Assembly (NCBI GenBank): GCA_026399875.1
Contig: JAPLQF010000005.1
Coordinates: 1 to 62,703 of the forward strand
From: Burkholderiales bacterium
Lineage (GTDB): Bacteria > Pseudomonadota > Gammaproteobacteria > Burkholderiales > Burkholderiaceae_E
DNA length: 62,703 nucleotides
Reading direction: 5' to 3'
Shown here one piece after another: positions 16,444 through 27,012 of this stretch. Numbering within the stretch: the stretch's first letter is position 1; every line of letters begins with the position of its first letter. A model generated the notes under the pieces. The model saw only the letters and a program-made list of their open reading frames with translations, searched no databases and had not been told where the DNA came from. Made by a program: the position numbers and the translations under genes.

Positions 16444-17844
16444 ATGCAGGCTGCACCTGTTCTCGAATCTCTCTGGCGTTCGGCATCCATGCCCGAATCG
16501 CGACTGGACTCGCTGTCGCTCACCGGCGTGGATCCGGTTCTGCCCTCCTCGTTTGCGGTCGGCACCGCGGCCCAGGCCAGCATGGCCGCCGCTGCGCTGG
16601 CCGCGCTCGAAATCGCCTCCCTGCGCGGCGCACCGCCCCAGCAAGTCAGCGTCGACATGCGCGAAGCGGCACTCGAATGCTGCGGCCATTTCACACTCGA
16701 CGGCCGTGCCCCCGACATCTGGGACAAGATCGCGGGCCTCTACGCCTGCGGGGCGAATGGCGAGCGCGGCTGGGTCAGGCTGCACACCAACTTCGCCCAC
16801 CATCGCGACGGCGTGCTGACACTGCTCGGACTGCCGACCGGCCCCGGGACTGCGCGCGAGGCGGTGGCGCAGGCGCTGCGCGCCTGGAGCGCAACCGACT
16901 TCGAACAGGCGGCAGCTGATGCCCGGCTGGTCGTGGCCGCTGTGCGCAGCTTCGCGCAATGGGACGAGCATCCGCATGCGCCGGTCATCGCTGCGCAACC
17001 CCTGATGTCGATCGAACGCATCGGCGATGCGTCGCCCCTCGACTGGCCGGCATTGCCGGTCGGCGCACAAGCGCTGCAAGGGCTTCGCGTGCTCGACCTG
17101 ACCCGCATCCTGGCCGGCCCGGTCTGCGGACGCACGCTGGCCGTCTACGGCGCCGATGTCATGCTGGTGAATTCGCCGCATCTGCCGAACATCGAATCGA
17201 TCGCCGAGACCAGCCGCGGCAAGCTGTCAGTGCACATCGATCTGCGCGAAGCCAAGGGTCTGGCCGACCTGCAACGGCTGGTCCGCGACGCCCATGTCTT
17301 CGTCCAGGGGTATCGCCCCGGCGGACTCGACAAGCTCGGCTTCGGCCCAACCGCGCTGGCCCAGGCACGCCCCGGCATCGTCTGCGTGTCGCTCAGCGCC
17401 TATGGCGACAGCGGCCCCTGGGCCGGCAAGCGTGGCTTCGACTCGCTGGTTCAAACCGCCACCGGCTTCAATCACGCCGAGGCGCAGGCCGCGGGCAGCA
17501 TGCAACCGAAACCGCTGCCGATGCAGGTGCTCGACTATGCGACCGGATTCCTCATGGCCTTCGGTGCGCAGGCAGCGCTGCGCAGGCAATCTCTTGAGGG
17601 CGGAAGCTGGCACGTGCGGGTCTGCCTCGCACGAACTGCCCTCTGGCTCAGGTCGATGGGGCGCGTCGCCGACGGCTTTGCTGCACCTCAGGCCAGCTTC
17701 GAGGCGATGACCGAGGAGTACGACAGCGGCTTCGGCAAACTGGTCGCGCTGCGCCACGCGCCAAAGTTCTCGCGCACACCGGCACACTGGCTGCGCCGGT
17801 CGATGCCGCCTGGCTCGCACCCGCCGGTCTGGCCTGCGAACTGA
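16444..17844 (+). CDS. CaiB/BaiF (family III) CoA transferase
   Basis: This 466-residue protein has the family III core in its second half: LRVLDLTRILAGPVCGRTLA, DLREAKG, VQGYRPGGLDKLGFG and SAYGDSGPW, and a VLDYATG segment containing the likely catalytic Asp. About 210 N-terminal residues precede the core and look like a degenerate second copy of the fold (RAWSATDFEQ). It exchanges CoA between acyl groups; the substrate is not identifiable. The ATG follows a CCGGAGG ribosome site. It is a single gene with 126 bases before glgC. Confidence 0.85.
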   Translation: MQAAPVLESLWRSASMPESRLDSLSLTGVDPVLPSSFAVGTAAQASMAAAALAALEIASLRGAPPQQVSVDMREAALECCGHFTLDGRAPDIWDKIAGLYACGANGERGWVRLHTNFAHHRDGVLTLLGLPTGPGTAREAVAQALRAWSATDFEQAAADARLVVAAVRSFAQWDEHPHAPVIAAQPLMSIERIGDASPLDWPALPVGAQALQGLRVLDLTRILAGPVCGRTLAVYGADVMLVNSPHLPNIESIAETSRGKLSVHIDLREAKGLADLQRLVRDAHVFVQGYRPGGLDKLGFGPTALAQARPGIVCVSLSAYGDSGPWAGKRGFDSLVQTATGFNHAEAQAAGSMQPKPLPMQVLDYATGFLMAFGAQAALRRQSLEGGSWHVRVCLARTALWLRSMGRVADGFAAPQASFEAMTEEYDSGFGKLVALRHAPKFSRTPAHWLRRSMPPGSHPPVWPAN

Positions 17845-17969
17845 TACCGCGTCGCCATGGCCTCGATCTGCTGAATCAGGGAGCGGTTTCATCGGTGATG
17901 TGACGCCTTGCACGATGAAGCCCGGGGCACCGTACACTTGTCATCAAACAGAAAACGGGAGCCTGCCTC

Positions 17970-19229
17970 ATGACCGAAAACGCGCTGGCGCGCCTTCAAT
18001 TGCCCCGTCGGGCGCTGGCTCTCGTACTGGCCGGCGGTCGAGGCAGCCGGCTGCAGCAACTCACCGATGTCCGTGCCAAACCGGCGGTCTATTTCGGCGG
18101 CAAGTTCAGGATCGTCGACTTTGCAATGTCGAACTGTCTGAATTCCGGCATCCGACGCATGGGCGTGCTCACGCAATACAAGTCGCACAGCCTGCTGCGG
18201 CACATCCAGCGGGGCTGGGGTTTCCTGAAGTCCGAGATGAACGAATTCGTCGATCTGCTGCCGGCACAGCAGCGGCTCGAAGAAGCCTCGTGGTATCGGG
18301 GCACTGCCGATGCGGTCTACCAGAACCTCGACATCTTTCGAAGCCATCGGCCCGACTTCGTCCTGGTGCTGGCCGGCGATCACATCTACAAGATGGACTA
18401 CTCGCGCATGCTGGTCGACCATGTCGAGAGCGGGGCGCCCTGCACGGTGGGATGCATCGAAGTGCCGATCGCCGAGGCACGTGCCTTCGGCGTGATGAAG
18501 GTCGATAACAACAACCGCATCCTCGAATTCACCGAAAAGCCCGCGAATCCCGACCCGATGCCCGGGCGACCCGACGTCGCGCTGGCCAGCATGGGCATCT
18601 ATCTTTTTGATGCCGAATTCCTCTACGACGAACTGCCTCGCCATATGAGCGGCGACGCCACGCAGCATGACTTCGGACGCGATGTGATTCCGGCGCTGGT
18701 CAAGGCCGGCCGGGCCATGGCCCATCCCTTCGGGCGCAGCTGCGTGGGCACCGAGCCGGGCAAGACGCCCTACTGGCGTGACGTCGGCACACTCGACGCC
18801 TACTGGTCGGCCAATATCGATCTCACTGCCACCGACCCCGAACTCAACCTCTATGACCGCGAGTGGCCGATCTGGACCTATCAGGAGCAGCTGCCGCCGG
18901 CCAAGTTCGTGCACAACCAGGGCGAGCGACGCGGCAATGCGGTCGAGTCGATGGTCTCGGGCGGCTGCATCGTCTCGGGCTCGCTCGAGCGCTCGCTGCT
19001 CTTTTCGAGCTGCCGGGTGCACTCCTACGCCAAGGTCGCCTGGTCGGTGCTGCTGCCCGAGGTCAGAGTCGGGCGCGGCGCACGGCTGACCCGCACGATC
19101 GTCGATCGGGGCTGCTCGATTCCGCCAGGACTGGTGGTCGGCGAAGATCCGGTCGCCGATGCCGCTCGCTTCAACCGTACCGAACAGGGCATCACGCTGA
19201 TCACGAACGACATGCTGGCACGGCTCTGA
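17970..19229 (+). CDS. glgC: Glucose-1-phosphate adenylyltransferase
   Basis: This 419-residue protein makes ADP-glucose for glycogen synthesis. Visible motifs are [22 protein letters not shown] (nucleotide binding), [33 protein letters not shown] and a C-terminal left-handed beta-helix region (SGGCIVSG). Length is typical. A GGGAG ribosome site precedes the ATG. The stop overlaps the next start (TGATG), so glgC and glgA are translationally coupled. Confidence 0.97.
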   Translation: MTENALARLQLPRRALALVLAGGRGSRLQQLTDVRAKPAVYFGGKFRIVDFAMSNCLNSGIRRMGVLTQYKSHSLLRHIQRGWGFLKSEMNEFVDLLPAQQRLEEASWYRGTADAVYQNLDIFRSHRPDFVLVLAGDHIYKMDYSRMLVDHVESGAPCTVGCIEVPIAEARAFGVMKVDNNNRILEFTEKPANPDPMPGRPDVALASMGIYLFDAEFLYDELPRHMSGDATQHDFGRDVIPALVKAGRAMAHPFGRSCVGTEPGKTPYWRDVGTLDAYWSANIDLTATDPELNLYDREWPIWTYQEQLPPAKFVHNQGERRGNAVESMVSGGCIVSGSLERSLLFSSCRVHSYAKVAWSVLLPEVRVGRGARLTRTIVDRGCSIPPGLVVGEDPVADAARFNRTEQGITLITNDMLARL

Positions 19230-20722
19230 TGGGAAAAACTGCCGCGATCCGGGTACTGCATACCGCCGCCGAGTGCTTCCCGCTGGTCAAGACCGGCGGG
19301 CTGGCCGATGTCGTGGCGGCGCTGCCGAAAGCGCTGCGTGCAGCAAAGCTCGATGCGCGGCTGCTGTTGCCGGGGCTGCCTGCGCTGCGCGAGGCCCTGA
19401 AGTCGCCGGTCGAGATTGCACAGTGCGGCCCGGCCTTCGGTGCGGCACGGGTGACGCTTTTGCGTGGCCTGCTGCCTGACAGCACCGTGCCGACCTATCT
19501 GATCGATGCGCCCTGGCTCTATGCCAGGCCGGGCAATCCCTACCTCGGACCCGACGGCCGGGAGTGGCCCGACAACCTGCAGCGATTTGCGCTGCTTGGC
19601 TGGGTGGCCGCACAGCTTGCGATGGGTGAGCTCGATCCGGCCTGGCGCCCCGATATTGTCCATGCCCACGACTGGCATGCCGCGCTGGCGCCGGTCTACA
19701 TGGCTGCCCATGCCACGGCCGCCACCGGCGTGGCGCGGGCCCGCAGCGTGCTGACGATTCACAACCTCGCCTACCAGGGGCGATTTTCAGCCGAACGTTT
19801 CGGCGACCTGCAGCTGGCCAGCTGGATGTCCAGCCCTGCCGGCATCGAATTCCATTCCGAGCTGTGCTTTCTGAAAGGCGGCATCCAGTTTGCAGACCGG
19901 ATCACCACGGTCAGCCCGACCTACGCCCGCGAGATCCTGACGCCCGCCGAAGGCCATCAGCTCGACGGCCTGCTGCGCCATCGTGCCGATCGACTCTCCG
20001 GCATCGTCAACGGCATCGACACCGCCATCTGGAACCCGGCGACCGATACCGCGATCGCCGCCCCCTTCGATGCAGGGCATACCGCCGGCAAGGCGCTGTG
20101 CAAGCAGGCCCTGCAACGCGAGTTCGGACTGCGCCAGACACCGGGGGCGCCGGTTCTGGGTGTCATCAGCCGACTCTCACCGCAAAAAGGGCTCGATCTG
20201 CTGCTCTCGGCGCTGCATCAGTGGCTGGGCGCAGGCGGGCAGATGGTGATGCTGGGCAGTGGCGACCCGGCGCTCGAACATGCCTGCCGCGCAACCGCCC
20301 AGGCCGCGCCCGACCAGGTCGCGGTCAGCATCGGCTATGACGAGGCGCTCGCCCACCGCATCATCGCCGGCAGCGATCTGATCGGCGTGCCGTCGCGTTT
20401 TGAGCCCTGCGGTCTGACCCAGCTCTACGGGCTGCGCTACGGCACGATCCCGCTGGTCCATCAGGTCGGTGGGCTGGCCGACACGGTGGTCGATGCCAGC
20501 GAGGCCGCGGTTCGCGAGGACCGGGCCACCGGCTTTTCGTATCGGGGAGCTCATCTCGATGAACTCTCCCATGCCCTGCGTCGCGCGATCGACTTGTGGC
20601 ACAACCCGCCCCTGTGGCAACGGGTGATGCAGCGGGCGATGGCGCAGGACACCTCCTGGCATGCGCCGGCGACCCGCTATGCAGAACTCTACAAAGGTCT
20701 GCTCGGTCAGGTCGCCCCGTGA
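19229..20722 (+). CDS. glgA: Glycogen synthase (ADP-glucose)
   Basis: This 497-residue GT5 enzyme extends alpha-1,4-glucan from ADP-glucose. The N-terminus has [16 protein letters not shown] (the KTGGL donor-binding motif), then [42 protein letters not shown] and [17 protein letters not shown]. The start overlaps the glgC stop, and its own stop overlaps the next start (GTGA). No glgB, glgX or glgP lies beside it, so branching and degradation are encoded elsewhere. Confidence 0.97.
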   Translation: MGKTAAIRVLHTAAECFPLVKTGGLADVVAALPKALRAAKLDARLLLPGLPALREALKSPVEIAQCGPAFGAARVTLLRGLLPDSTVPTYLIDAPWLYARPGNPYLGPDGREWPDNLQRFALLGWVAAQLAMGELDPAWRPDIVHAHDWHAALAPVYMAAHATAATGVARARSVLTIHNLAYQGRFSAERFGDLQLASWMSSPAGIEFHSELCFLKGGIQFADRITTVSPTYAREILTPAEGHQLDGLLRHRADRLSGIVNGIDTAIWNPATDTAIAAPFDAGHTAGKALCKQALQREFGLRQTPGAPVLGVISRLSPQKGLDLLLSALHQWLGAGGQMVMLGSGDPALEHACRATAQAAPDQVAVSIGYDEALAHRIIAGSDLIGVPSRFEPCGLTQLYGLRYGTIPLVHQVGGLADTVVDASEAAVREDRATGFSYRGAHLDELSHALRRAIDLWHNPPLWQRVMQRAMAQDTSWHAPATRYAELYKGLLGQVAP

Positions 20723-22059
20723 GTCAGCCGATGACCGCACGGCCAAAACGGCGCGACGCTGATCCGCGCAGCCGCATGATGCTGATGCTGCTCGCCGCCG
20801 GCATCGCATTGGCCTCCGGGATTACCTTCTGGCTCTGGCAACCGGCACCGCCCAAGAAAGTCGTGATGTCGACCGGCGCACCGGACGGGGCCTATCAGCT
20901 CTATGCCAGCCGCTACCGCGACGCGCTCGCCCGGCAGGGCGTGACGCTCGAGTTGCGGCCCTCCTCGGGCGCAGCCGAAAATCTGCAACGACTGCGTGAC
21001 CCGAAAGGCGAGGTCCAGATTGCGATCGTGCAAAGCGGGCTGCCCGAGCCGGGCGAGGACACCAGCGGACTGGTCTCGCTTGGGCATCTCTTTTACGAGC
21101 CGCTGTGGCTCTTTTCGCGGGGCGACAGACCGATCTCGTCGGTGACCGAACTGCTCGGCAAGCGGATCGCGATCGGTGCGCCAGGCAGCGGCACCCGGGT
21201 GGTGGCCAACGCCGCACTGCACCTTTACGGGCTCGATAAACCGCCGACCCTCAGCCTCGAGATCGGCGGATCGGCTGCCGCGCAGGCTTTGCTCGAAGAC
21301 GCAGTCGATGCCGCATTTTTTGTCGGTGCCCCCGAGTCACCCACGATCGATCGCCTGCTTCGCGACCCAAACGTCAAGGTCGCCAGCTTTCACCGCGCAG
21401 ACGCCTTCGCGAGGCGGGCCCCTTTCCTGTCGAAGGTGAGTCTTCCGGCAGGGGTGATCGATCCGAAAATCGATTTGCCCGACCGTGACATCGTCCTGGT
21501 GGCACCAACTGCCATCCTGCTCGCCCGCGAAGACCTGCATCCTGTCATCGTCGACCTGCTGATCGATGCGGCGCGGGAAGTCCATGGTCAGGGAACCCTG
21601 CTCAACGGGCCGGGTGTCTTTCCCAACACGCTGCCAGGCGAGTACGAAACCTCGGACGATGCCGAACGCTTTTACCGCAACGGCCCCGGATTCCTGCGCC
21701 GCTATCTGCCGCTGTGGACCGCGGTCTGGGTGCAACGACTGCTGCTCATCGGACTGCCGCTGCTGGCCATCCTCGGGCCCTTGCTGCGCTTTGCGCCAGC
21801 CATCTGGATGTGGCGGATACGGCGGCGCATCTATCGCTGGAACAACGATCTGAAGTTCGTCGAACTCGACATGCTGCAAGGCCACGGCAACCCGGTCGAT
21901 CACCTCCAGCTGCTCAAGGACATCGATCTGAAACTGTTGCACCAGCGTGTGCCCGATGCGGTCAGTCCCGAGCTTTACGTGCTGCGACAGCATCTGCGGG
22001 CGGTGCTTGCCCAGCTCGAAAAACAGATCGAGACCGACGGCCGCCTGCCGGCCGGCTGA
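20719..22059 (+). CDS. TAXI-family (TRAP-type) solute-binding protein with C-terminal membrane segment
   Basis: This 446-residue protein has an N-terminal hydrophobic helix (about 19-38), a TAXI solute-binding domain ([41 protein letters not shown]), then a second membrane helix (about 340-365) and a basic cytoplasmic tail of about 80 residues. The start is GTG overlapping the glgA stop; an ATG at 20731 is possible. No TRAP permease is nearby and the protein appears anchored at both ends. It may sense or regulate rather than transport. Its tie to glycogen genes is positional only. Confidence 0.82.
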   Translation: MSQPMTARPKRRDADPRSRMMLMLLAAGIALASGITFWLWQPAPPKKVVMSTGAPDGAYQLYASRYRDALARQGVTLELRPSSGAAENLQRLRDPKGEVQIAIVQSGLPEPGEDTSGLVSLGHLFYEPLWLFSRGDRPISSVTELLGKRIAIGAPGSGTRVVANAALHLYGLDKPPTLSLEIGGSAAAQALLEDAVDAAFFVGAPESPTIDRLLRDPNVKVASFHRADAFARRAPFLSKVSLPAGVIDPKIDLPDRDIVLVAPTAILLAREDLHPVIVDLLIDAAREVHGQGTLLNGPGVFPNTLPGEYETSDDAERFYRNGPGFLRRYLPLWTAVWVQRLLLIGLPLLAILGPLLRFAPAIWMWRIRRRIYRWNNDLKFVELDMLQGHGNPVDHLQLLKDIDLKLLHQRVPDAVSPELYVLRQHLRAVLAQLEKQIETDGRLPAG

Positions 22060-22105
22060 GGCATCGCGCGAGGTGGGATCGCGAAGACGCTTGGCTGATC
22101 CGCTG

Positions 22106-23752
22106 CTAGAAGATCCGGTCGTCGCCCGGAATCTGTCGATCGACTTCGGCCAGGCATCGACGCACTTGCGCCGCCGACTCCTCATTGAAGCCCTTGGCAT
22201 GCATGCGCAGCATGTAGACCTGCACCGTCGCCAGAAGCACCATCGGATTCTTCGGCAATCGCTCGCGCGCACGATCGATATGCTCAGCCGCATCATCGAA
22301 TCGCGCCTGATTCAGGCAGTCCATCGCGTCCTGAATGTCGCTCGACAAGGATCGGGGTGAAACGGGCGCAGCAGTTGCGAAGGCTTCCGGCTTGAGGCCG
22401 GCATCCAGAATCACTTTGCGGGCGAGCGCACCCGGGACGCCCGGCGACTTGCGCGCCGCCATCGTCTGGCGAACCAGCGCTTCGGCCTCTTCGTTGAGAC
22501 CGGCATTGAAGGCTCCCTGTGCCACCAGCAGCGCCACATGTTCGGGCCCCTCGGCCGCAGCCGCCAGCGCCAACGCCTTGCGGGCAAAGGTCTCGGCGGC
22601 AGGGCCATCCCCCTTGGCGGCATGGGCCTGTGACAGCACCGCGGCGGCCAGGGCGCCGGCAGTCGAATCGGTGGCCAGCTGCTCATGGGCGGTCGAGACC
22701 AGGCGCAGTGCCTTGTCGGACTCACCCTGCGTCACGAACACCTGACCGAGCATGCCGATGTCGAGCGGGCTGCGCGTGAGCGAGGCGCCGTTCTTGCGGA
22801 TCAGGTCGGTATAGCACTGCTCGGCCACCTCCAGGTCGCCGTGCGCATAGGCAATCTCGCCCAGGGTGCGCATGCGTCGCGAGGTCGCCAGCTGCTTGAG
22901 CGCGGCCTGCGCCACTTCGAGTGCCTTGTCGACGCGGCCGTCCTGTTCGTGGATATCGATCAGCAGGTCATAGGCCCCGCCGAAATACGGATGGGCCTTG
23001 ATCAGGGCCCGTGCCCGTTTGGTCGCAGCGTCGGGTCGACCATCGGCCCGCTCACAATGCGCAAGCGCCAGTTCGGCCCAGGGAAGATCGGTCTTGACCG
23101 CCAGGGCCATCTCGCAGACCTCGTGGGCCTGACTGAAACGACCCAGATCGACCAGAGCGTTGGCCTGCCAGCGCAGCAATTCGAGACTCGGCGCACCGGC
23201 TTCACGGATGAGGGCCTGCACGCGTTCGAGCAGCGCCTGCGAATCGCCCCGATCGGCTGCCTCGTGCACAGACGCCAGCGCGACTCGCCGGCGCATCGCT
23301 TGCTCGATTCGCGGGCCGAGTGCCTCGGCGACCACCGGCTTGAGCACGATGGCATCGGGTTGCCACTCTCTCGTGGCGGCGACCGTCAGCCGGTCGGGGG
23401 CGGAGGTGACCAGCACGAATGCGGCTGACGGCTGCAGCAGCCGGCGGGTGCGCACATACTCGAGCACCTGGATGCCGTCCATCTGCGACAGGAACTTCAT
23501 CTCGCACAGGACCAGGCCAAAACGCTCGGCCTCCATCATGCGGATCGCACGGACCGGCTCGGTCGCCATCTGCACGTTGGTCACGCCGATCGAGCTCAGC
23601 AGGTCGCGCATCGCCAGTCGCGACGCCGAATGCTCGTCGACGACCAGTGCGCGAACATTGGCATTGGCCCGCATGGGCAGCGCAGAGGGGCGAACCGGCA
23701 TCGTGACAGACATCTTCCGAGCTTCGCGGGCAGCCGGCAGCGGCGCGACCAT
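22106..23752 (-). CDS. Response-regulator-like receiver with TPR repeats; acceptor Asp replaced by Glu
   Basis: This 548-residue protein has an N-terminal CheY-like receiver (about 33-150): the acidic pair DE at 39-40, Thr in VLVTSA (116) and Lys in VLKPV (138) are kept. The expected phospho-acceptor aspartate is Glu84 (LVLCEMKF; codon GAG). The rest is tetratricopeptide-like helix pairs (about 160-540, for example WAELALAHCERADGRPDAA and YDLLIDIHEQDGR). There is no DNA-binding domain. It probably works by protein-protein contact in a constitutively on-like or unphosphorylated state. The ATG at 23752 follows GGTGGG. Confidence 0.85.
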   Translation of the reverse strand: MVAPLPAAREARKMSVTMPVRPSALPMRANANVRALVVDEHSASRLAMRDLLSSIGVTNVQMATEPVRAIRMMEAERFGLVLCEMKFLSQMDGIQVLEYVRTRRLLQPSAAFVLVTSAPDRLTVAATREWQPDAIVLKPVVAEALGPRIEQAMRRRVALASVHEAADRGDSQALLERVQALIREAGAPSLELLRWQANALVDLGRFSQAHEVCEMALAVKTDLPWAELALAHCERADGRPDAATKRARALIKAHPYFGGAYDLLIDIHEQDGRVDKALEVAQAALKQLATSRRMRTLGEIAYAHGDLEVAEQCYTDLIRKNGASLTRSPLDIGMLGQVFVTQGESDKALRLVSTAHEQLATDSTAGALAAAVLSQAHAAKGDGPAAETFARKALALAAAAEGPEHVALLVAQGAFNAGLNEEAEALVRQTMAARKSPGVPGALARKVILDAGLKPEAFATAAPVSPRSLSSDIQDAMDCLNQARFDDAAEHIDRARERLPKNPMVLLATVQVYMLRMHAKGFNEESAAQVRRCLAEVDRQIPGDDRIF

Positions 23753-23806
23753 CAACCCACCGACGGACCACTGAGCCGGACAGGCGGCGCGAATCGTGTC
23801 TGCAGA

Positions 23807-24289
23807 TCAGCGAATCAGCAAGGCGGCGACGAAAAAACCCACCATCATGAAGGTCAGCACCACCTTGGCCAGCGTGCCCAGCAGCAGGCCGATCCAGGTC
23901 GACACACCGACCTTCGCCGCGCGGCTGGCATTGCGCACCGCAATCAGTTCGCCGATCGCCGCGCCTGCGAGCGGCATGAAGACCAGACCGAGCAGCCCTG
24001 TGAAGACACCCAGCACCGTGCCGATCGCCGCGCCCAGTACCGCCAGGCGGCTCGCGCCCGCCCGCTTGGCACCCAGCATCGCTGCGACATAGTCGGTCGC
24101 CCAGGCCAGCAGGGTGAGTACCCCGCAGATCACGACGATCGTGATCGAGACCCGCTCGAAATTGTCGATCCAGGCGCCCAACAGAATGCCGCCGAAGACC
24201 AGCACCGAGCCCGGCAACGCGGGCAGGACGGTGCCGGCCACGCCAACCGCGATCAGCACTACCACCAGGATCCAAAGCAGAATATCCAT
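23807..24289 (-). CDS. DUF456 family membrane protein
   Basis: This 160-residue protein has four to five hydrophobic segments and a glycine-rich pattern typical of DUF456: GVAGTVLPALPGSVLVFGGILLGAW, GAKRAGASRLAVLGAAIGTVLG and GPLAGAAIGEL-like FMPLAGAAIGEL. The family function is unknown. It lies 54 bases upstream of the response-regulator gene on the same strand, and divergent from the following glutathione transferase. Confidence 0.85.
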   Translation of the reverse strand: MDILLWILVVVLIAVGVAGTVLPALPGSVLVFGGILLGAWIDNFERVSITIVVICGVLTLLAWATDYVAAMLGAKRAGASRLAVLGAAIGTVLGVFTGLLGLVFMPLAGAAIGELIAVRNASRAAKVGVSTWIGLLLGTLAKVVLTFMMVGFFVAALLIR

Positions 24290-24359
24290 CTCCCAAGGTT
24301 ATCATCGGTCGACTTCCCTTTGCGACGCGGCGGCGTCGCCGCGCGCCTGCGACAACTTC

Positions 24360-25382
24360 ATGACAACCAACAACAACACCGGCCGCTACACCCTTTACGG
24401 CGGCCTCGGCTCGCCCTACTCGATGAAGGTTCGCGCCATCCTGCGCTACCGTCGCCTGCCTCACGACTGGGTGCAGCTTGGCACCGAAGGCACGCCGAAT
24501 GCGCTCGAGCAGGTAAAGGTCCCGGTCATCCCGGTACTGCGATTTCCGGATGGCAGCCATGGCAACGACTCGACGCCGCTGCTCTACCAGCTCGAACGGC
24601 TGCATCCCGGCGAACGTTCGATCGTGCCGACCGACCCGGCACAGGCTTTCCTCGCCATGCTGCTCGAAGACATGGCCGACGAATGGGGCACCAAGGCCAT
24701 GTTCCTCTATCGCTGGCTGCGACCGCGCGACCAGAAGCAGATGAGCGAATGGCTGGCCTTCGATCGGCTGGCCGGTCGCGGCCTCGAATCGATCCTCGAC
24801 TATGCGGCCCGCTTTCGCGACCGCCAGGTCGGCCGCATGGCCCTGGTCGGCTGCACACAGGCCAATGCGCCGCTGGTCGAAACCAGCGCCGACCGCATCA
24901 TGGCGCTGCTCGAGGCCCACATCACCGAAGAGCGCTATCTCTTTGGCTCGCGCCCGTCGCTGGCCGATTTCAGCTGGCTGGGCCAGCTCTCGCAACTGGC
25001 GAGCGACCCCACACCCGCCGAGCATCTGCGCGAAAAATTTCCTTTTCTGTTTCGCTGGCTGATGCAGCTTGATGATGCATCGGGCGTTGAAGGTCAGTGG
25101 CGCGCCCCTGATGCACCGCTGCCGCCGGCGATCACCGGTCTGCTCAAGATCGCGGGCGAGGTCTATTTTCCGTTCCTTGAAGCCAACGCGGCCGCGATTG
25201 CCGCAGGTGCCAGCACCTTCCGGTTTGAAGCCTGGGGCATGCCCTACGAACAGGGTGTCTTCAAGTACCAGGTGAAATGCCTGACCGACTTGCGGACGGC
25301 CTGGCGTGCACTGCCTGCTCTGGCACGCGCGCAACTCGAGGCATCGATGCCGGCCAGCGTCGTGTCGGCCCTGATCAAATGA
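24360..25382 (+). CDS. Glutathione S-transferase-like protein, large
   Basis: This 340-residue protein has an N-terminal thioredoxin-like fold (LYGGLGSPYSMKVRAILRY, VPVIPVLRFPDGSHGNDSTPLLYQLE) and a long helical C-terminal domain with RPSLADFSWLGQL. It is over 100 residues longer than standard glutathione transferases, with an extra C-terminal helical region. The start ATG matches the beginning of the fold. It is followed after 9 bases by a second GST gene, so the two are probably co-transcribed. Substrate unknown. Confidence 0.82.
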   Translation: MTTNNNTGRYTLYGGLGSPYSMKVRAILRYRRLPHDWVQLGTEGTPNALEQVKVPVIPVLRFPDGSHGNDSTPLLYQLERLHPGERSIVPTDPAQAFLAMLLEDMADEWGTKAMFLYRWLRPRDQKQMSEWLAFDRLAGRGLESILDYAARFRDRQVGRMALVGCTQANAPLVETSADRIMALLEAHITEERYLFGSRPSLADFSWLGQLSQLASDPTPAEHLREKFPFLFRWLMQLDDASGVEGQWRAPDAPLPPAITGLLKIAGEVYFPFLEANAAAIAAGASTFRFEAWGMPYEQGVFKYQVKCLTDLRTAWRALPALARAQLEASMPASVVSALIK

Positions 25383-25391
25383 GGTCAATCC

Positions 25392-26036
25392 ATGACACTT
25401 CTCAATGCGGCCCCGGTTCTTGACGTCGACGCGCTCTATCTGAGCCCCTATGCGCTGTCGGCCTATGTTGCGCTGATCGAAAAAGGCTTCGAGCCGGTGC
25501 TCAGGCCGGTCGATCTGGCGGCCGGCGAGCATCATGAGGCCGACTTTGCCAGACGCTCTCTTACCCGCAGGGTGCCGCTGCTCACGCTCGACGGCTTCAT
25601 GCTCTCGGAGTCATCCGCGATTGCCGAGTACCTCGACGAGTTGCTGCCGGCGCCCGGCCATCCGCCGCTCTATCCGCTCGATCTGCGCGAACGGGCCCGA
25701 GCCCGACAGCTGCAGGCCTGGCTGCGCAGTGACCTGATGCCCCTGCGCGCCGAGCGCTCGACCGAAGTGGTCTTTCTCGCGCGCCACCTCGGTGCGCTGA
25801 CGCAAGCCGCAGACGATGCCGCCGACCGGCTCTTCGAGGCCGCCGACGCCCTGCTCGCCCATGGCAGCGAGCATCTTTTCGGCGAGTGGTGCATCGCCGA
25901 TACCGACCTGGCGCTGATGATCAACCGCCTGGCGATCCATGGTGACCCGGTGCCCGACTCCTTGAAGCGTTATGCCGCGCGTCAATGGCAGCGCCCCTCG
26001 GTGCAGCGCTGGCTGTCGCTCAAGCGGGACGTCTGA
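25392..26036 (+). CDS. yfcF: Glutathione transferase YfcF-type
   Basis: This 214-residue protein closely follows the Escherichia coli YfcF pattern: LSPYALSAYVALIEKGFEP, VPLLTLDGFMLSESSAIAEYL, YPLDLRERARARQLQAWLRSDLMPLR and FGEWCIADTDLALMINRL. YfcF has glutathione transferase and peroxidase-type activity linked to oxidative stress. It sits between the larger GST and an esterase gene, with 34 bases to the latter, forming a likely three-gene operon. Confidence 0.92.
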   Translation: MTLLNAAPVLDVDALYLSPYALSAYVALIEKGFEPVLRPVDLAAGEHHEADFARRSLTRRVPLLTLDGFMLSESSAIAEYLDELLPAPGHPPLYPLDLRERARARQLQAWLRSDLMPLRAERSTEVVFLARHLGALTQAADDAADRLFEAADALLAHGSEHLFGEWCIADTDLALMINRLAIHGDPVPDSLKRYAARQWQRPSVQRWLSLKRDV

Positions 26037-26070
26037 TCCCGCACGATTCCTCACACACCCGGAGACCCTC

Positions 26071-27012
26071 ATGCTCGACCCGCAAGCAAAAACCCTGCTC
26101 GATCTGATCGCCAGCCGCAATATGCCTGCCGTCCATACCCAGGACCCGGTCACCGCCCGCGCGCAATACCGCGAGCGGCGCTTTTTCACCCAGCCCGAGG
26201 CAAGCCAGGTCGACACGGTTCGCGAACTGAGCGCCGACGGCCCTCACGGCCCGATTCCGCTGCGTCTGTATCGCCCCTTGCCGGCAGCGGCCGGCGCGCT
26301 GCCGGTGCTGGTCTATTTTCATGGCGGCGGCTGGGTGATCGGCGACCTCGACACCCATGATGTGCTGTGTCGCGATCTGGCCCTGAAGTCGGGCTGCACC
26401 GTGGTCTCGGTCGACTATCGCCTCGCGCCCGAGTTTGCGTTTCCGGTGCCGGTCGACGATTGCCTGGCCGCCACCCGCTGGGTGCAGCAGCATGCCACTG
26501 ACCTGAACGTCGATCCGACGCGCATCGCGGTCGGTGGCGACAGCGCCGGCGGCAAGCTCGCTGCAGTCATTGCGATTGCCGCACGCAATGCCAAGGATCT
26601 CCCGATCAGCTTTCAGCTGCTGATCTACCCGGCCACCGACCAGCGCTTCAATACAAAGTCGTATCAGGTCAACGGCCAGGGCTATCTGCTGACCTCCGAC
26701 TCGATGACCTACTTCCGCGGTCACTACATCGCCGACACCAAACACTATCTCGACTGGCGCGCTTCGCCGCTGCTGGCCGACGACCTCTCGGGCCTGCCGC
26801 CCGCGCTGGTGCTGGTGGCCGGCTACGACCCGCTGCGCGACGAGGGTGTGGCCTATGCGCAGCGCCTGAGCGAAGCCGGTAACAAAGCCACGCTGGTGAG
26901 CTTCGAGCGCCAGATCCACGGCTTCATCACCATGGGCCGGGTAATCAACGAAGCCAACGAGGCGGTCGAGGTGTGCGCGGCGGCGCTCAAGCGGGCGCTG
27001 TCCAAGGGTTGA
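26071..27012 (+). CDS. Alpha/beta hydrolase, HSL-family esterase/lipase
   Basis: This 313-residue protein has the oxyanion motif HGGGW (FHGGGWVIGDLDTHD), the nucleophile elbow GDSAGG, an acidic residue in YDPLRDEG and the catalytic His in HGFITM, the full hormone-sensitive lipase family set. No signal peptide, so cytoplasmic. The ATG follows GGAG. It is probably co-transcribed with the two upstream GST genes. Short-acyl ester substrates are usual for the family. Confidence 0.93.
   Translation: MLDPQAKTLLDLIASRNMPAVHTQDPVTARAQYRERRFFTQPEASQVDTVRELSADGPHGPIPLRLYRPLPAAAGALPVLVYFHGGGWVIGDLDTHDVLCRDLALKSGCTVVSVDYRLAPEFAFPVPVDDCLAATRWVQQHATDLNVDPTRIAVGGDSAGGKLAAVIAIAARNAKDLPISFQLLIYPATDQRFNTKSYQVNGQGYLLTSDSMTYFRGHYIADTKHYLDWRASPLLADDLSGLPPALVLVAGYDPLRDEGVAYAQRLSEAGNKATLVSFERQIHGFITMGRVINEANEAVEVCAAALKRALSKG

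Noticed and set aside
17881..17969. Promoter or Pho box before glgC
   Set aside because: A TTGCAC box is 19 bases from TACACT, too far for a good promoter, and only one Pho-like heptamer (ttgtcat) is present without an 11-bp partner.
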